64,000 nucleotides of DNA, from positions 191,858-255,857 of the forward strand of contig NZ_HE997647.1 in assembly GCF_000312485.1 (NCBI RefSeq), read 5' to 3'. Positions 9,215 to 18,269 of the stretch are shown here, piece by piece. Each line of letters begins with the position of its first letter. Position 1 is the first letter of the stretch. The translations under genes were made by a program, and so were the position numbers. The notes below the pieces were generated by a model that was not told the DNA's origin, did not search any database, and was given only the letters and a program-made list of their open reading frames with translations. This DNA comes from Yersinia massiliensis CCUG 53443 (lineage in GTDB: Bacteria; Pseudomonadota; Gammaproteobacteria; Enterobacterales; Enterobacteriaceae).

Positions 9215-9610
9215 TTACCACTTCTTACCCAGCAAGCGGTCGATACTGAAAGCGCCTGGGCCAGCAACAGCCAGTACGATGAACCCACCCGCGATGGTCA
9301 AGTTTTTCATGAACATCAGTTGGTTAACACCTTCCGCAAAGTTAGTGTGGAAGATCAATGCAGTCAAAATGGTGAAACCCGCTGTAAACAGTGCCGTAGT
9401 ACGGGTCAGGAAACCAAACAGAATAGCCAGACCGCCGCCAAACTCTAACAAAATCGTCAGTGGCAGGAAGAAACCAGGGACGCCCATTGCTTGCATGTAC
9501 TGTTGAGTGCCGGCATAGGCATCACCCATTTTGCCGTAACCGGCCACAATAAACAGAATCGGCATCAGAATGCGTGCTACCAACAGGCCAGTATCTTGTA
9601 ATTTGTTCAT
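9215..9610 (-). CDS. yqjF: DoxX-family inner-membrane protein YqjF
   Basis: The 131-residue product MNKLQDTGLLVARIL... has four predicted membrane helices and the DoxX signature (ILMPILFIVAGYGKM; LEFGGGLAILFGFLTR). I chose the ATG at 9610 because GGAGAAG sits at proper spacing and the family starts there; an upstream ATG at 9652 would add 14 unrelated residues. The E. coli orthologue is known mainly as the YhaJ-activated, nitroaromatic-inducible gene. Molecular function is not established; DoxX proteins are linked with quinone/redox processes at the membrane. Confidence 0.92.
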   Translation of the reverse strand: MNKLQDTGLLVARILMPILFIVAGYGKMGDAYAGTQQYMQAMGVPGFFLPLTILLEFGGGLAILFGFLTRTTALFTAGFTILTALIFHTNFAEGVNQLMFMKNLTIAGGFIVLAVAGPGAFSIDRLLGKKW

Positions 9611-9912
9611 CGACGACTTCTCCAAAAAGTTGTTTGTATTAATGCCTGGCATCTGCGGGCGTTAATGGTTATCTAAACGTGTTTTGTTTGTAGTGGCCAG
9701 TGGGTTCATCCCACCAGTCCTCTGAGTTGATGAAAGAATGTTAGTTGAGAAGTTGAAAAGTTGTTAGTAAGTAAAATTGTCAGTTTTCATCAAAAAAACT
9801 GAATTGGTAGGCAGGAAATACGGGAAACACCCCGTAGATGCGGAGTACAGGGTGAGGAGAGAATTTTATCGATAAAATACGAGAATGGCCTACTGGTAAA
9901 GGCTGTGAAGCG

Positions 9913-10197
9913 TTAACGCAATGAAAATGTTCGGCGAAACAATTGGATAGTCCCCCATGCACCGACTGCTCGGCGTGACCAACGGATGAGTTTTTTGGGG
10001 TGACGAACACTGTATAGTGCTAACAAACTGGAGCCGACCATCAAATATTTTCGCATACTGACAATCTTTGCCCAGCCGCGATCGTAAGGTGCGGTGACTT
10101 CAATCCAATGTGCAGCACTGTTGGCGAGATCCAAGCGTTGCTGCTGGATCTCGCGTAACAATGCGGCCTTTTCCTGTGCTAAGTGACGGCGGCTCAA
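9913..10197 (-). CDS. yqjK: YqjK-like protein
   Basis: This 94-residue basic protein (MSRRHLAQEKAALLREIQQQRLDL...) has an N-terminal amphipathic helix and a short hydrophobic stretch (YLMVGSSLLALYSV, about 51-64). It fits the YqjK family, whose function is unknown. It overlaps yqjE by 4 bp (ATGA), a sign of translational coupling, and is the last gene of the yqjCDEK run. Confidence 0.88.
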   Translation of the reverse strand: MSRRHLAQEKAALLREIQQQRLDLANSAAHWIEVTAPYDRGWAKIVSMRKYLMVGSSLLALYSVRHPKKLIRWSRRAVGAWGTIQLFRRTFSLR

Positions 10198-10589
10198 CGC
10201 TCTTTCTCCAATAATTCGCGATCCACTTCCAACTGCTTACGGGTAGAACCCAGTAGCTTAGAGTGACGCACTTTGGTGAGTGTCCAGATAACACCGATGA
10301 TTGCCAGTACCAATAGCACCGCAGTCGTGGTGCCGAGTGCCATTAAACGATAAGCAGGGTCAATCGCCCATATCACGAATACCAGCAAACTCATCAAACC
10401 GAAAGCGGTAAACAGCAGAGTGATCCCCGCCATTAGCAGCACCTGAATCAGTGTTGCCTTTTCTTCTTCCAGTTCAATAGCGGCTAGGCGTACACGGGTT
10501 TCAACCATGCCAACCACAATGGTGGCAATGCGTTGAACAGCGTCTAGGACCCCTTTACCGGGGCCCTGAGTTTGAGGAAGTTCAGCCAT
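10194..10589 (-). CDS. yqjE: Inner-membrane protein YqjE (phage-holin-like superfamily)
   Basis: The 131-residue product MAELPQTQGPGKGVLDAVQ... has two membrane helices (about 48-72 and 78-104). I chose the ATG at 10589; the open frame runs upstream through yqjD but that part reads as an arginine/cysteine-rich shadow. It starts 2 bp after the yqjD stop and overlaps yqjK. In E. coli YqjE is paired with the ribosome-associated YqjD; its exact role is unknown. Confidence 0.92.
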   Translation of the reverse strand: MAELPQTQGPGKGVLDAVQRIATIVVGMVETRVRLAAIELEEEKATLIQVLLMAGITLLFTAFGLMSLLVFVIWAIDPAYRLMALGTTTAVLLVLAIIGVIWTLTKVRHSKLLGSTRKQLEVDRELLEKER

Positions 10590-10591
10590 AA

Positions 10592-10897
10592 TTAGCGGCG
10601 AGACAACAGAACGCCTAGCACCACACCAACGGCAGCACCGATGCCGACGCCAGCCCAAGGATTGTCGTGGACATAAGTGTCAGCTTTATCAGCAATTTCT
10701 TTGGTTTGGGCTGCGATTCTATCGCCAGTTTCGCTCAGACGCTCACGAGTGTCTTTCAACGCGCTTTCTGCTTTGGCCCGCAGTTTGTCTAACTCAGCTT
10801 TCGGCTTGTCGGTCGAAGAGTGCAGTACTTCTTCTAACGTATCTGCCAATGACTTAAGTTCAGCGCGCAAATGTTCAGAGGTTTTATCTTGTGGCAT
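10592..10897 (-). CDS. yqjD: Ribosome-associated membrane protein YqjD (ElaB/YgaM family)
   Basis: The 101-residue product has a long charged helical region (residues 5-75, likely coiled coil) and a C-terminal membrane anchor, NPWAGVGIGAAVGVVLGVLL, ending in SRR, the DUF883 family hallmark. The E. coli homologue tethers stationary-phase ribosomes to the inner membrane and lowers activity. The ATG at 10897 has AAGGAG 8 bp upstream, so the earlier in-frame ATG at 10948 is unlikely. It forms an operon with yqjE and yqjK. Confidence 0.93.
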   Translation of the reverse strand: MPQDKTSEHLRAELKSLADTLEEVLHSSTDKPKAELDKLRAKAESALKDTRERLSETGDRIAAQTKEIADKADTYVHDNPWAGVGIGAAVGVVLGVLLSRR

Positions 10898-11023
10898 GTA
10901 ATAGCTCCTTAACATAACTGAGGTGAATACCAAACATAGCGAATTCATCCGAAGGTTAACAGGTTAATTATCCTAAAATAATCTCGGGTGGTTCGCCGTT
11001 TTCATCTGTAAGAAATGGTGTGG

Positions 11024-11416
11024 CTACTTCTGTTCCTTAGCCTGTTTTAGCTCAGCTTGTGCTTCCGCTAATTTCTTCTGTTGCTTAGAAATTTTGTCAG
11101 CATCACCTTTTTGCTGAGCTTCTTTTAGCTCTTCTTGGCGTTCAGTGACGTCGTGCTGTTTTTGCCGAATCTTTTTCTGCCGATCAGCTTTCAGGCTTTC
11201 AGCGGTGCAGTTATTTTTCACTTCTTTTAAGGCTGTTTGTAGACCCGCGGCGCGACGGGTATTGCCATGCTGTTTGGCATAATCGATCTGTTGTTGGATT
11301 TCTTTGGCTTTTACAGCACATTCATCATCAAGCGCAGCGTGCGCGGTACTTGTAAACATGATGATAGGCAAAGCCAACAAGAGAGAATGACGTAACAACA
11401 TCGAACGTAACAACAT
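11024..11416 (-). CDS. yqjC: YqjC, periplasmic DUF1090 protein
   Basis: The 130-residue product has a signal peptide ending about residue 27 (TSTAHA|ALDDE). A small domain with two conserved cysteines (DDECAVKAKEIQQQIDYAKQHGN and VKNNCTAE) follows, then a Lys/Glu/Gln-rich coiled coil to the end. This is the DUF1090 layout. AAGGAAG precedes the ATG at 11416. Function is unknown; it sits ahead of yqjDEK in the order known from E. coli. Confidence 0.9.
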   Translation of the reverse strand: MLLRSMLLRHSLLLALPIIMFTSTAHAALDDECAVKAKEIQQQIDYAKQHGNTRRAAGLQTALKEVKNNCTAESLKADRQKKIRQKQHDVTERQEELKEAQQKGDADKISKQQKKLAEAQAELKQAKEQK

Positions 11417-11590
11417 AGTATTGCTTCCTTTTTACAGCAAGTTTCTGGGACGAAATAGGTTGCCGTGAATGACTAAGCATAGCGCTGAATGATGTGATAC
11501 CCAAGTTTACTACAATATTTTTTATAGATTTATCAGATATCAGCAGAATAAAGAGGGGCTCATGGCGGGAGAAGACCCCCGCCGAAGGAG

Positions 11591-11980
11591 TTACCCTACA
11601 TTTTGTAGGTTATCTCTGAATGCGGGTAACAATCGATGGCGTCTTTTGGATTCACTCGAGACAATGACATAACCCGTCGGCAAAAGATCCTGTAAAACCT
11701 CGATAGCTTCTTCCTGCTGTTCAGGAGATTCCAGATTCACCACTAGACTGTCTTTCTCTGGGACAATACTTTTAATGCGGATCCCCCGCTGATCGAGGTG
11801 TTGATACAGAGAGAACCCATCAGGCAACGATAACCCCTGCTGATTAGGCCGAATCTTCAACGCACTTTCCGTACGCATGATGATGGGCGTAAGCAGCAGT
11901 ACTGCGAGCAACAAGGCAGTCACGGGCAGAATAAGATACTGCCAGACTGGGCGACTAAAACGGCCCTTGAGCTTGATCAC
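11591..11980 (-). CDS. mzrA: EnvZ/OmpR modulator MzrA
   Basis: The 129-residue product has a short cytosolic N-terminus, one membrane helix (about 15-35, [19 protein letters not shown]) and a periplasmic domain. In E. coli MzrA binds EnvZ in the inner membrane and links CpxA/R with EnvZ/OmpR signalling. It overlaps yqjA by 4 bp, so the two are co-transcribed and translationally coupled as in E. coli. Length and sequence fit the family. Confidence 0.93.
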   Translation of the reverse strand: MIKLKGRFSRPVWQYLILPVTALLLAVLLLTPIIMRTESALKIRPNQQGLSLPDGFSLYQHLDQRGIRIKSIVPEKDSLVVNLESPEQQEEAIEVLQDLLPTGYVIVSSESKRRHRLLPAFRDNLQNVG

Positions 11981-12681
11981 TCTGGCTTACCTTTATCGTT
12001 GCCGTCGTCAGTTGATGCGGGACTGGCGGCGGCGTTCTTTTTACGCCAAAGCACGTACAAAGAGCCAAATAAGCCAATCACCAAGAGTGCCAAAGGCAGC
12101 AACATCAGGACGAACATCACCTCATCTTCATATTTCAGGAAAACAGGCGTTTTACCAAACGCGAAGCCCATCGTGGTTAAGATAAGTACCCACAGTAGGC
12201 CACTCATCCAGTTAAAGAACTGAAAACGGGCATTACTCAGGCCAGAAAGGCCCGCAATTGTTGGCAATAAAGTGCGCACGAATGCTAAGAAGCGACCGAC
12301 TAGCAAGGCGGATAGCCCATGGCGATGGAAGAGGTTATGAGCACGCTGATGGTAATGGGCAGGCAAATGGGATAACCAACCTTGTACCACTTTAGTGTTC
12401 CCTAGCCATCGACCCTGAATATAGCTGACCCAGCATCCGAGACTGGCTGCAGTGGTTAATACCACCAGCGTGACTGGGAAACTCATGGCACCTTTTGCAA
12501 TCAGGACGCCAACCAAAATCAGCAGACTATCGCCCGGTAAAAACGCCGCCGGGAGCAAACCATTTTCCAGAAAAAGTATCACAAACAATAGGATATAGAT
12601 GGCCCATACCAGAGACGGGTTAGCTAGCGTCTCATAGTCTTGAGCCCATAAAGCATGTAAGAGTTCTTTAATGATGTCCAT
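11977..12681 (-). CDS. yqjA: DedA-family membrane protein YqjA
   Basis: The 234-residue product is a DedA/SNARE-associated membrane protein: [35 protein letters not shown] and the basic [18 protein letters not shown] motif are all intact. Family members are proton-dependent transporters or scramblases needed for membrane-potential homeostasis, alkaline tolerance and drug resistance (YqjA/YghB in E. coli). It is first in the yqjA-mzrA operon. Confidence 0.93.
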   Translation of the reverse strand: MDIIKELLHALWAQDYETLANPSLVWAIYILLFVILFLENGLLPAAFLPGDSLLILVGVLIAKGAMSFPVTLVVLTTAASLGCWVSYIQGRWLGNTKVVQGWLSHLPAHYHQRAHNLFHRHGLSALLVGRFLAFVRTLLPTIAGLSGLSNARFQFFNWMSGLLWVLILTTMGFAFGKTPVFLKYEDEVMFVLMLLPLALLVIGLFGSLYVLWRKKNAAASPASTDDGNDKGKPE

Positions 12682-12705
12682 CTGGTATTCCTAAAACGTC
12701 ATTGT

Positions 12706-12780
12706 TATATAACCTTGGTACTTAAAGCTGCGGGGGTATTTATTTGCTGCTGGCCTGCAACTGCAATTACTTTGGGTATA
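12706..12780. repeat. Shortened ERIC-like remnant
   Basis: The stretch from tatataacc to ctttgggtata carries the two ends typical of the Yersinia ERIC-type repeats (aagctgcgg...ctgcaactgcaattactttgggtata) but lacks the central third. It sits upstream of yqjA. Confidence 0.45.
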
Positions 12781-12925
12781 TCTGTTAGCTTTTAAACACG
12801 AACGACCAAGAGGCTCGATAATTCACGTGTTTAAGCGAGGGTTTTAATCAATGAATTCAAAACAAACCCATTCGCGCTATCGCTATCAAGAGGTAAATGT
12901 ACTTCTCGTTGTCGTTACTCTGATG

Positions 12926-13507
12926 CTACGACAATCGAAAAGTCATCACATCATCATGGTGGTAGGTCAGCATCCCGCTATATTGAGTATTACTCTCTTT
13001 CCAGCCACCCACACGATTTCGCTGTGTTGAGACATGGAATATCCAGTTGGAATAATTTACCAGTGACAGTGATTGTCGTGGCTGTTTGTAGATCTCATCT
13101 GCACTATTGGTGCGTATTATCGCCAGATTTGCACCAACCCAACTGCTATTAGCCAGTGAAGGGCTGGCTGAGCCGGTAAATTTTGCTGCACCGAACCGAT
13201 TTTTTATGGCGGTTTTTTTTGCGGGCATCCCCACTAAACGCAATTGCGGATAGATGAGATTATTTTGCAGACTCAGAGTGGACGATAATTGACCGGCAGC
13301 AGAGGGGGTAACGCAAATAAGAGGAGCATCAGGATAAGCAGTACTGAGCGTGGATAACGCCATACCTGATGAGCTGGAGTTCGTGTGCGAGATCATGCTA
13401 CCGGAGACCGAACCGGCCCAGCTAGATACCGCAACTAATAGAGCAAACAACCAGCGCATATCTTTGCGTTTCGCTCCTAAAGCACCCGAGTAAAAAAGTG
13501 CTGACAC
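12926..13507 (-). CDS. Hypothetical exported protein, orphan
   Basis: I do not recognise this gene. The frame opens with a GTG at 13507; an internal ATG at 13459 gives a better secretory start (MRWLFALLVAVSSWAGSVSG). The body is Ser/Asn/Thr-rich with strand-like segments and ends YSGMLTYHHDDVMTFRLS, which recalls secreted beta-sandwich proteins, but no family can be named. No good ribosome site is seen for either start. A 59-codon ORF with a membrane-like stretch runs the other way at 12851-13030 and overlaps its 3' end. It sits alone between yqjA and exuR, where E. coli has no gene of this type. Confidence 0.5.
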   Translation of the reverse strand: MSALFYSGALGAKRKDMRWLFALLVAVSSWAGSVSGSMISHTNSSSSGMALSTLSTAYPDAPLICVTPSAAGQLSSTLSLQNNLIYPQLRLVGMPAKKTAIKNRFGAAKFTGSASPSLANSSWVGANLAIIRTNSADEIYKQPRQSLSLVNYSNWIFHVSTQRNRVGGWKESNTQYSGMLTYHHDDVMTFRLS

Positions 13508-13711
13508 TTTAGCAAAATAGCGAGATATGAAACAGGGAAATATAGATGCTAGCGGGGTGTTTATTGATGGGTATTATAAAAATAGGCTTAATGCTGACGT
13601 TTACTGACAGAACTCAACATTTAATGACCTCAGAGTGGCCTATTTTCGCTGAGAAGAGAAACATGAGTATCCGTTTCTCTTCTCGCGGCCTTAGCCATTT
13701 CGCGGCGGAAA

Positions 13712-14521
13712 TTAACGGCGTTCAGTACCCGTAACCCCAGAATTTGCTAGCCCAATCTCTTTTGGAATATCGAGGTGTACAACGGGGTTTTCTGCGAACA
13801 AATAGCGGTCCACATTAAATTCGAAATCATCGGTAGTGGCACGGAACAGCATTTGTTTGGTATTTTCCAAATGTTGCCACATAGCCAGCTTGCTGGCGTA
13901 GGGATCTTTACGCATCAACGCTTCGAGGATTCGATCGTGATCTTCGCACCAACTCTCAATAGATTTATCATCGATATGCTCATGCAGTTTTAGCCAGTAG
14001 GGGTTATGCACTCGCTGGCTCCACATTTTTTCGACAATAGTGGCCATCGCGGTGTTTTGAGTGGCTAACGCGACCTGTACATGGAATTTGAGATCCCATT
14101 GTGAATCACGGAAACGGTCTTCCTGCCGCGCATGCTTTTGGATTTCGATTAATTGCACGATATCCTGCCGCGTAACTTGTGTGGCGGCGAATTCAGCAAT
14201 ATTACTTTCGATCAGTTGGCGCGCTTGGAGCAGCTCAAAAGGGCCGGCGGTGGCGAACTCAATCCCCTGATTAGGCATAACCAAGTGCTTTTGCTGATTT
14301 GACATCACATGGATGCCAGAGCCTTTACGCACTTCGACGTAACCCTCTACTTCCAGCATAATAATCGCTTCACGGACCACGGTTCGGCTAACATTCATTT
14401 CTTCGGAAATGTAGCGTTCTGCAGGCAATTTATCGCCTACCGGATAAACACCCGATTCGATTCGCTGCTTTAACTCTGCGGCTAACTGCTGGTACAACCG
14501 TCTGGTTTCTGTGAATTCCAT
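13712..14521 (-). CDS. exuR: Hexuronate regulon repressor ExuR (GntR/FadR family)
   Basis: The 269-residue product has an N-terminal GntR winged helix ([29 protein letters not shown], then [30 protein letters not shown]) and a C-terminal FCD all-helical effector domain. It represses genes for galacturonate/glucuronate uptake and breakdown and is relieved by the hexuronates. It lies next to exuT and the uxaCBA genes it should control, and a palindromic operator-like site lies upstream of its own start. Confidence 0.95.
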   Translation of the reverse strand: MEFTETRRLYQQLAAELKQRIESGVYPVGDKLPAERYISEEMNVSRTVVREAIIMLEVEGYVEVRKGSGIHVMSNQQKHLVMPNQGIEFATAGPFELLQARQLIESNIAEFAATQVTRQDIVQLIEIQKHARQEDRFRDSQWDLKFHVQVALATQNTAMATIVEKMWSQRVHNPYWLKLHEHIDDKSIESWCEDHDRILEALMRKDPYASKLAMWQHLENTKQMLFRATTDDFEFNVDRYLFAENPVVHLDIPKEIGLANSGVTGTERR

Positions 14522-14607
14522 GATTAAGGCTCTTGGATCAATTGAAGCCGCAAATCTAGCGGCTCATTTTGTCTGGAAGGCATGGTATCTCGAAAGAGAT
14601 AGAATGG

Positions 14608-14625
14608 GACTTGTTATACCACTTA
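14608..14625. promoter_or_regulatory. Candidate ExuR/UxuR operator upstream of exuR
   Basis: The sequence acttgttataccactta resembles the ExuR/UxuR consensus centred on TTGGTATACCAA, with TATACCA exact. It is placed about 90 bp upstream of exuR, suggesting autoregulation. Confidence 0.4.
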
Positions 14626-14698
14626 TCCCTATTGGGTACTAGTCATTGCTATCACAGTTGTGATGGAAAGTACGCAGTAATTTGAGGGTTATTGATAA

Positions 14699-14731
14699 TA
14701 AAAAAACCCAGCCAATCATGGCTGGGTTTTC
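14699..14731 (-). terminator. Intrinsic terminator after exuT
   Basis: The hairpin aacccagcc/ggctgggtt is followed on the minus strand by a T run (from the plus-strand poly-A at 14699-14706). It lies 34 bp past the exuT stop. Confidence 0.85.
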
Positions 14732-14764
14732 GTGATAGTGAATACCTCACTATCATCAATCAGA

Positions 14765-16069
14765 TTAGTTCTGTCCCGCCGGAGATTGCTGCACCGGATC
14801 GATAGTTGCTTCGACGGCCGGACGGTTTTGCAGCACGGTCCAGATAACCACGACAGCCAACACGTCGAACACGGCTAAAGCGGCGAACAGTGGGCTGAAG
14901 CCGATGGTATCGGCTAGCGCACCGACCACCAGAGCAAACAGGGTACTGGCTGTCCAAGCGGCCATGCCGGTCAAGCCGTTGGCCGTTGCCACTTCGTTTC
15001 GACCAAAGACATCAGATGACAGCGTAATCAGTGCACCAGACAGCGATTGGTGAGCGAAGCCCCCGACGCACAGCAGTGCGATAGCAACGTAAGGGCTAGT
15101 GAACAGGCCGATAGTCCCTGGTGCAATCATCAACAGGCCGCCCATTGTGACCACTAACTTACGGGAAACAATCAGGTTAACTTTGAAGTATTTCTGGAAG
15201 ATTGGCGGCAAATAGCCACCCAAAATGCAGCCCAAATCGGCAAACAGCATTGGCATCCAAGCAAACATGGCGATTTCTTTCAGGTTAAAGCCATAAGCTT
15301 TGAACATGAACAGCGGAATCCATGCGTTGAACGTCCCCCAAGCGGGTTCTGCCAAGAAACGTGGGATCGCAATCCCCCAGAACTGACGGTTACGGATAAT
15401 CTGCATTGCAGACATCTTTTTAGCATTAGAAGTCGAGTGCTGTGCTTCCTGACCACTGAGGATGTATTCACGCTCTTCATCACTCAGTTTTTTCTGGTCT
15501 TTCGGGTGTTTGTAGAGAATCAACCAAGCAATGGCCCAAATCAGGCTGAGCACACCGGTGATGATAAACGCCATCTGCCAACTGTGCATAACGATAGCCC
15601 ACACCACTAATGGCGGAGCGATCATGCCACCGATTGAGGAGCCGACGTTGAAGTAACCCACAGCGATAGAACGTTCTTTCGCTGGGAACCACTCACTGGC
15701 GGCTTTCAGACCCGCAGGGATCATCGCAGCTTCTGCCGCACCTACCGCACCACGAGCGATAGCTAAACCACCCCAACTGCTGGCTAATGCGGTACTCATA
15801 CAGAAAATGGCCCACATGACGGCAAACATCGCATAGCCGACTTTAGTGCCCATAACGTCGAGAACATAACCGGCCACCGGTTGCATCAAGGTATAAGCAG
15901 CAGAATAGGCGGCAATAATGTAAGAGTATTGCTGTGTCGTAATATGTAGCTGTTCTTGCAATGTCGGTGCGGCAACCGCAATGGCGTTACGTGTTAGGTA
16001 ACCCAATATGGTGCCGACAGTGACCAACGCGATCATGTACCAGCGTAAGCCTTTAATTTTACGCATCAT
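14765..16069 (-). CDS. exuT: Hexuronate transporter ExuT (MFS)
   Basis: The 434-residue product has 12 predicted membrane helices and the MFS anion:cation symporter signature. MMRKIKGLRWYMIALVTVGT with GYLTRNAIAVAAP is the standard ExuT N-terminus (Met2 at 16066 is the likelier true start). It imports glucuronate and galacturonate with protons across the inner membrane. It is divergent from uxaC, and the shared region carries candidate ExuR sites. Confidence 0.95.
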   Translation of the reverse strand: MMRKIKGLRWYMIALVTVGTILGYLTRNAIAVAAPTLQEQLHITTQQYSYIIAAYSAAYTLMQPVAGYVLDVMGTKVGYAMFAVMWAIFCMSTALASSWGGLAIARGAVGAAEAAMIPAGLKAASEWFPAKERSIAVGYFNVGSSIGGMIAPPLVVWAIVMHSWQMAFIITGVLSLIWAIAWLILYKHPKDQKKLSDEEREYILSGQEAQHSTSNAKKMSAMQIIRNRQFWGIAIPRFLAEPAWGTFNAWIPLFMFKAYGFNLKEIAMFAWMPMLFADLGCILGGYLPPIFQKYFKVNLIVSRKLVVTMGGLLMIAPGTIGLFTSPYVAIALLCVGGFAHQSLSGALITLSSDVFGRNEVATANGLTGMAAWTASTLFALVVGALADTIGFSPLFAALAVFDVLAVVVIWTVLQNRPAVEATIDPVQQSPAGQN

Positions 16070-16665
16070 TTGTAACTTTCTCCCAGTATAAGATTACTGC
16101 TATGAAGCGCAGTCTATAGCCGCATTTCATGGCGCAATTTGGTCCAACCCGACATTACTGTGCATGCGGTGGTACCTGATCTTTCTTAATAGCCATCGCG
16201 GTTACCGCCGCTAACATGCCATTACTTTGGATCATGTTTTCTTCTTGAGTTGAGGTTTGAATGACATTCATCGCTTCAACTGCTTTGGTTATCCCTTCCT
16301 GTTGAGAGCAGTCGTGCTGTTACTGCTCTCATTCTTGCTTGTCGATTCCCATTTAGGTCAAATCAGCGCGTTTAAACAACATTGCGAATGACCTGACTGA
16401 GGACGACGCAACAATAACTTGTCATACAGATTTAAAAGTTGAGTGATATCACAAAAACCACTTTTCAATTAGGGAATAATAGAACCCGACAGACTTAGTG
16501 CCGCAAGGGACTAAATAGACGATAAATGTTGAGTATTTGTTCTTTTTGTTAGCATTTTGCGATCTCTATCGATAAAAAAGTACTGGACGATAGAGGAAAT
16601 TGGTGTGATAACTTCGCGATAACAGGAAGCAGTGCTCTAAGATGTACTCAAGTGAGGAACCTAAT
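16070..16665. promoter_or_regulatory. Divergent exuT/uxaC control region
   Basis: This 596-bp gap should hold the promoters of both exuT and the uxaCBA operon. Candidate ExuR half-palindromes are seen near exuT (ttggtccaa, about 16139-16147) and near uxaC (aaattggtgtgataactt, 16597-16614). A palindrome gtgatatcac lies at about 16443-16452. A 38-codon ORF on the minus strand (16155-16271) may be a small gene or relic. Confidence 0.5.
16155..16271 (-). CDS. Possible small ORF or gene relic in the exuT/uxaC gap
   Basis: An ATG at 16271 opens 38 codons (MNVIQTSTQEENMIQSNGML... ending in HAQ). The frame stays open upstream for another 15 or so codons without a start, so this may be the 3' end of a decayed gene. 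The residues (Gln/Glu/Ala-rich, helix-forming) look protein-like, but no family is recognised and the ribosome site is weak. Confidence 0.25.
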   Translation of the reverse strand: MNVIQTSTQEENMIQSNGMLAAVTAMAIKKDQVPPHAQ

Positions 16666-18075
16666 ATGTCGCAGTTTTTAACCGAAGACTTTTTGCTCGA
16701 CACCGAATTCGCGCGTCGTCTGTATCATGACTATGCAAAAGATCAGCCGATTTATGATTATCATTGCCATTTACCCCCAGAACAGATTGCAGAAAACTAC
16801 CGCTTTAAGAATCTGTATGACATCTGGTTGAAAGGTGACCACTATAAATGGCGTGCGATGCGGACCAATGGTGTCGCAGAACGTTTGTGTACCGGTGATG
16901 CCAGTGACCGCGAGAAGTTCGAAGCATGGGCGGCAACGGTTCCTCATACCATCGGTAACCCGCTTTATCACTGGACGCATCTGGAATTGCGCCGTCCATT
17001 TGGTATTACAGGTAAGTTATTGTCACCTGCGACATCAGAAGAAATCTGGCAGCGTGGTAACGAATTACTGGCTCAAGACAGTTTCTCTGCGCGTGGCATC
17101 ATGCAGCAGATGAACGTCAAAATGGTGGGCACGACAGATGATCCGATTGATGATCTGCGCCACCACAAAGCCATTGCCGCAGACGGCAGCTTTAACATTA
17201 AAGTGTTACCAAGCTGGCGTCCGGATAAAGCCTTCAACATCGAAGCGGCTGGCTTTAACGACTATATGCAGCGCTTAGAAGCGGCCGCAGATACCTCTAT
17301 TAGCCGTTTTGCCGATCTTTGCACTGCACTGAACAAGCGTATGGATCACTTTGCCGCCCACGGCTGTAAAGTCTCTGACCACGCCTTGGATGTGGTGGTT
17401 TATGGCGAGGCGGATGAAGCCACGTTAGACGCTATCTTGGCGCGCCGTCTGGCTGGTAATCAGCCGAGCACGGAAGAGATCGCGCAGTTTAAAACGGCAG
17501 TCTTGTTATTCCTGTCTGGCGAATATCATCGCCGTGAATGGGTGCAGCAGTATCACATCGGTGCGCTGCGTAACAATAACAGCCGCATGTTTAATCTAGT
17601 CGGCCCAGATATCGGTTTCGACTCCATCAATGACCAACCACTGGCACAGCCTCTATCCCGCTTGTTAGATGCGCAGGGTCTGCGTAATGCGCTGCCAAAA
17701 ACCATCCTTTACTGCTTGAACCCACGTGATAACGAAGTGATCGGCACTATGGTCGGTAACTTCCAAGGCGAAGGCGCAGCAGGAAAAATGCAGTTTGGTT
17801 CAGGCTGGTGGTTCAACGATCAGAAAGATGGCATGCAACGTCAAATGACCCAACTGGCACAGCTTGGTTTACTGAGCCGCTTTGTTGGCATGCTGACAGA
17901 TAGCCGCAGCTTCTTGTCTTATACCCGCCATGAATATTTCCGCCGCATTCTGTGCCAGATGATTGGCCGCTGGGTGGAAGATGGCGAAGCGCCAGCAGAC
18001 ATTGAACTGCTGGGTTCAATGGTGAAAAACATCTGTTTCGATAACGCGAAACAGTATTTCGCCATTGAGCTGTAA
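16666..18075 (+). CDS. uxaC: Glucuronate/galacturonate isomerase UxaC
   Basis: The 469-residue product is full length. It isomerises D-glucuronate to D-fructuronate and D-galacturonate to D-tagaturonate in the cytosol, the first step of hexuronate breakdown. The family N-terminus [37 protein letters not shown] is intact, with the metal-binding HCH. I chose the ATG at 16666 (GAGG upstream), not the frame's earlier ATG at 16642. It leads the uxaCBA operon. Confidence 0.96.
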   Translation: MSQFLTEDFLLDTEFARRLYHDYAKDQPIYDYHCHLPPEQIAENYRFKNLYDIWLKGDHYKWRAMRTNGVAERLCTGDASDREKFEAWAATVPHTIGNPLYHWTHLELRRPFGITGKLLSPATSEEIWQRGNELLAQDSFSARGIMQQMNVKMVGTTDDPIDDLRHHKAIAADGSFNIKVLPSWRPDKAFNIEAAGFNDYMQRLEAAADTSISRFADLCTALNKRMDHFAAHGCKVSDHALDVVVYGEADEATLDAILARRLAGNQPSTEEIAQFKTAVLLFLSGEYHRREWVQQYHIGALRNNNSRMFNLVGPDIGFDSINDQPLAQPLSRLLDAQGLRNALPKTILYCLNPRDNEVIGTMVGNFQGEGAAGKMQFGSGWWFNDQKDGMQRQMTQLAQLGLLSRFVGMLTDSRSFLSYTRHEYFRRILCQMIGRWVEDGEAPADIELLGSMVKNICFDNAKQYFAIEL

Positions 18076-18129
18076 TCGCTTAATTAACATTGTTCTTAAT
18101 TGACATTGATTGATAAACCCAACGTCATG

Positions 18130-18161
18130 GGTGTTGCGGGCAGTGAGCAGCCTGCAACACC
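18130..18161. other. Stem-loop between uxaC and uxaB
   Basis: ggtgttgcgggc pairs with gcctgcaacacc around an 8-nt loop, with a single G/T mismatch in the stem. It lies in the 194-bp gap inside the uxaCBA operon and could partly terminate or stabilise the upstream message, giving different levels of isomerase and reductase. Confidence 0.55.
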
Positions 18162-18269
18162 GACGACGAAGGGGGAACGCTAACTTATTCTATTTTTAAC
18201 GCCTGGCTGAAAAGCACGGACTGTCAGTGATGCACGGTCCAAACAACATGCGTTATGAGGTAAACCCTG

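Noticed and set aside
13546-13734. 62-codon plus-strand ORF ahead of exuR's 3' end
   Set aside because: It overlaps the exuR stop antisense and shows no recognisable protein features.
16443-16452. gtgatatcac palindrome considered as a CRP site
   Set aside because: The half-sites are 2 bp apart, while CRP needs TGTGA and TCACA separated by 6 bp.
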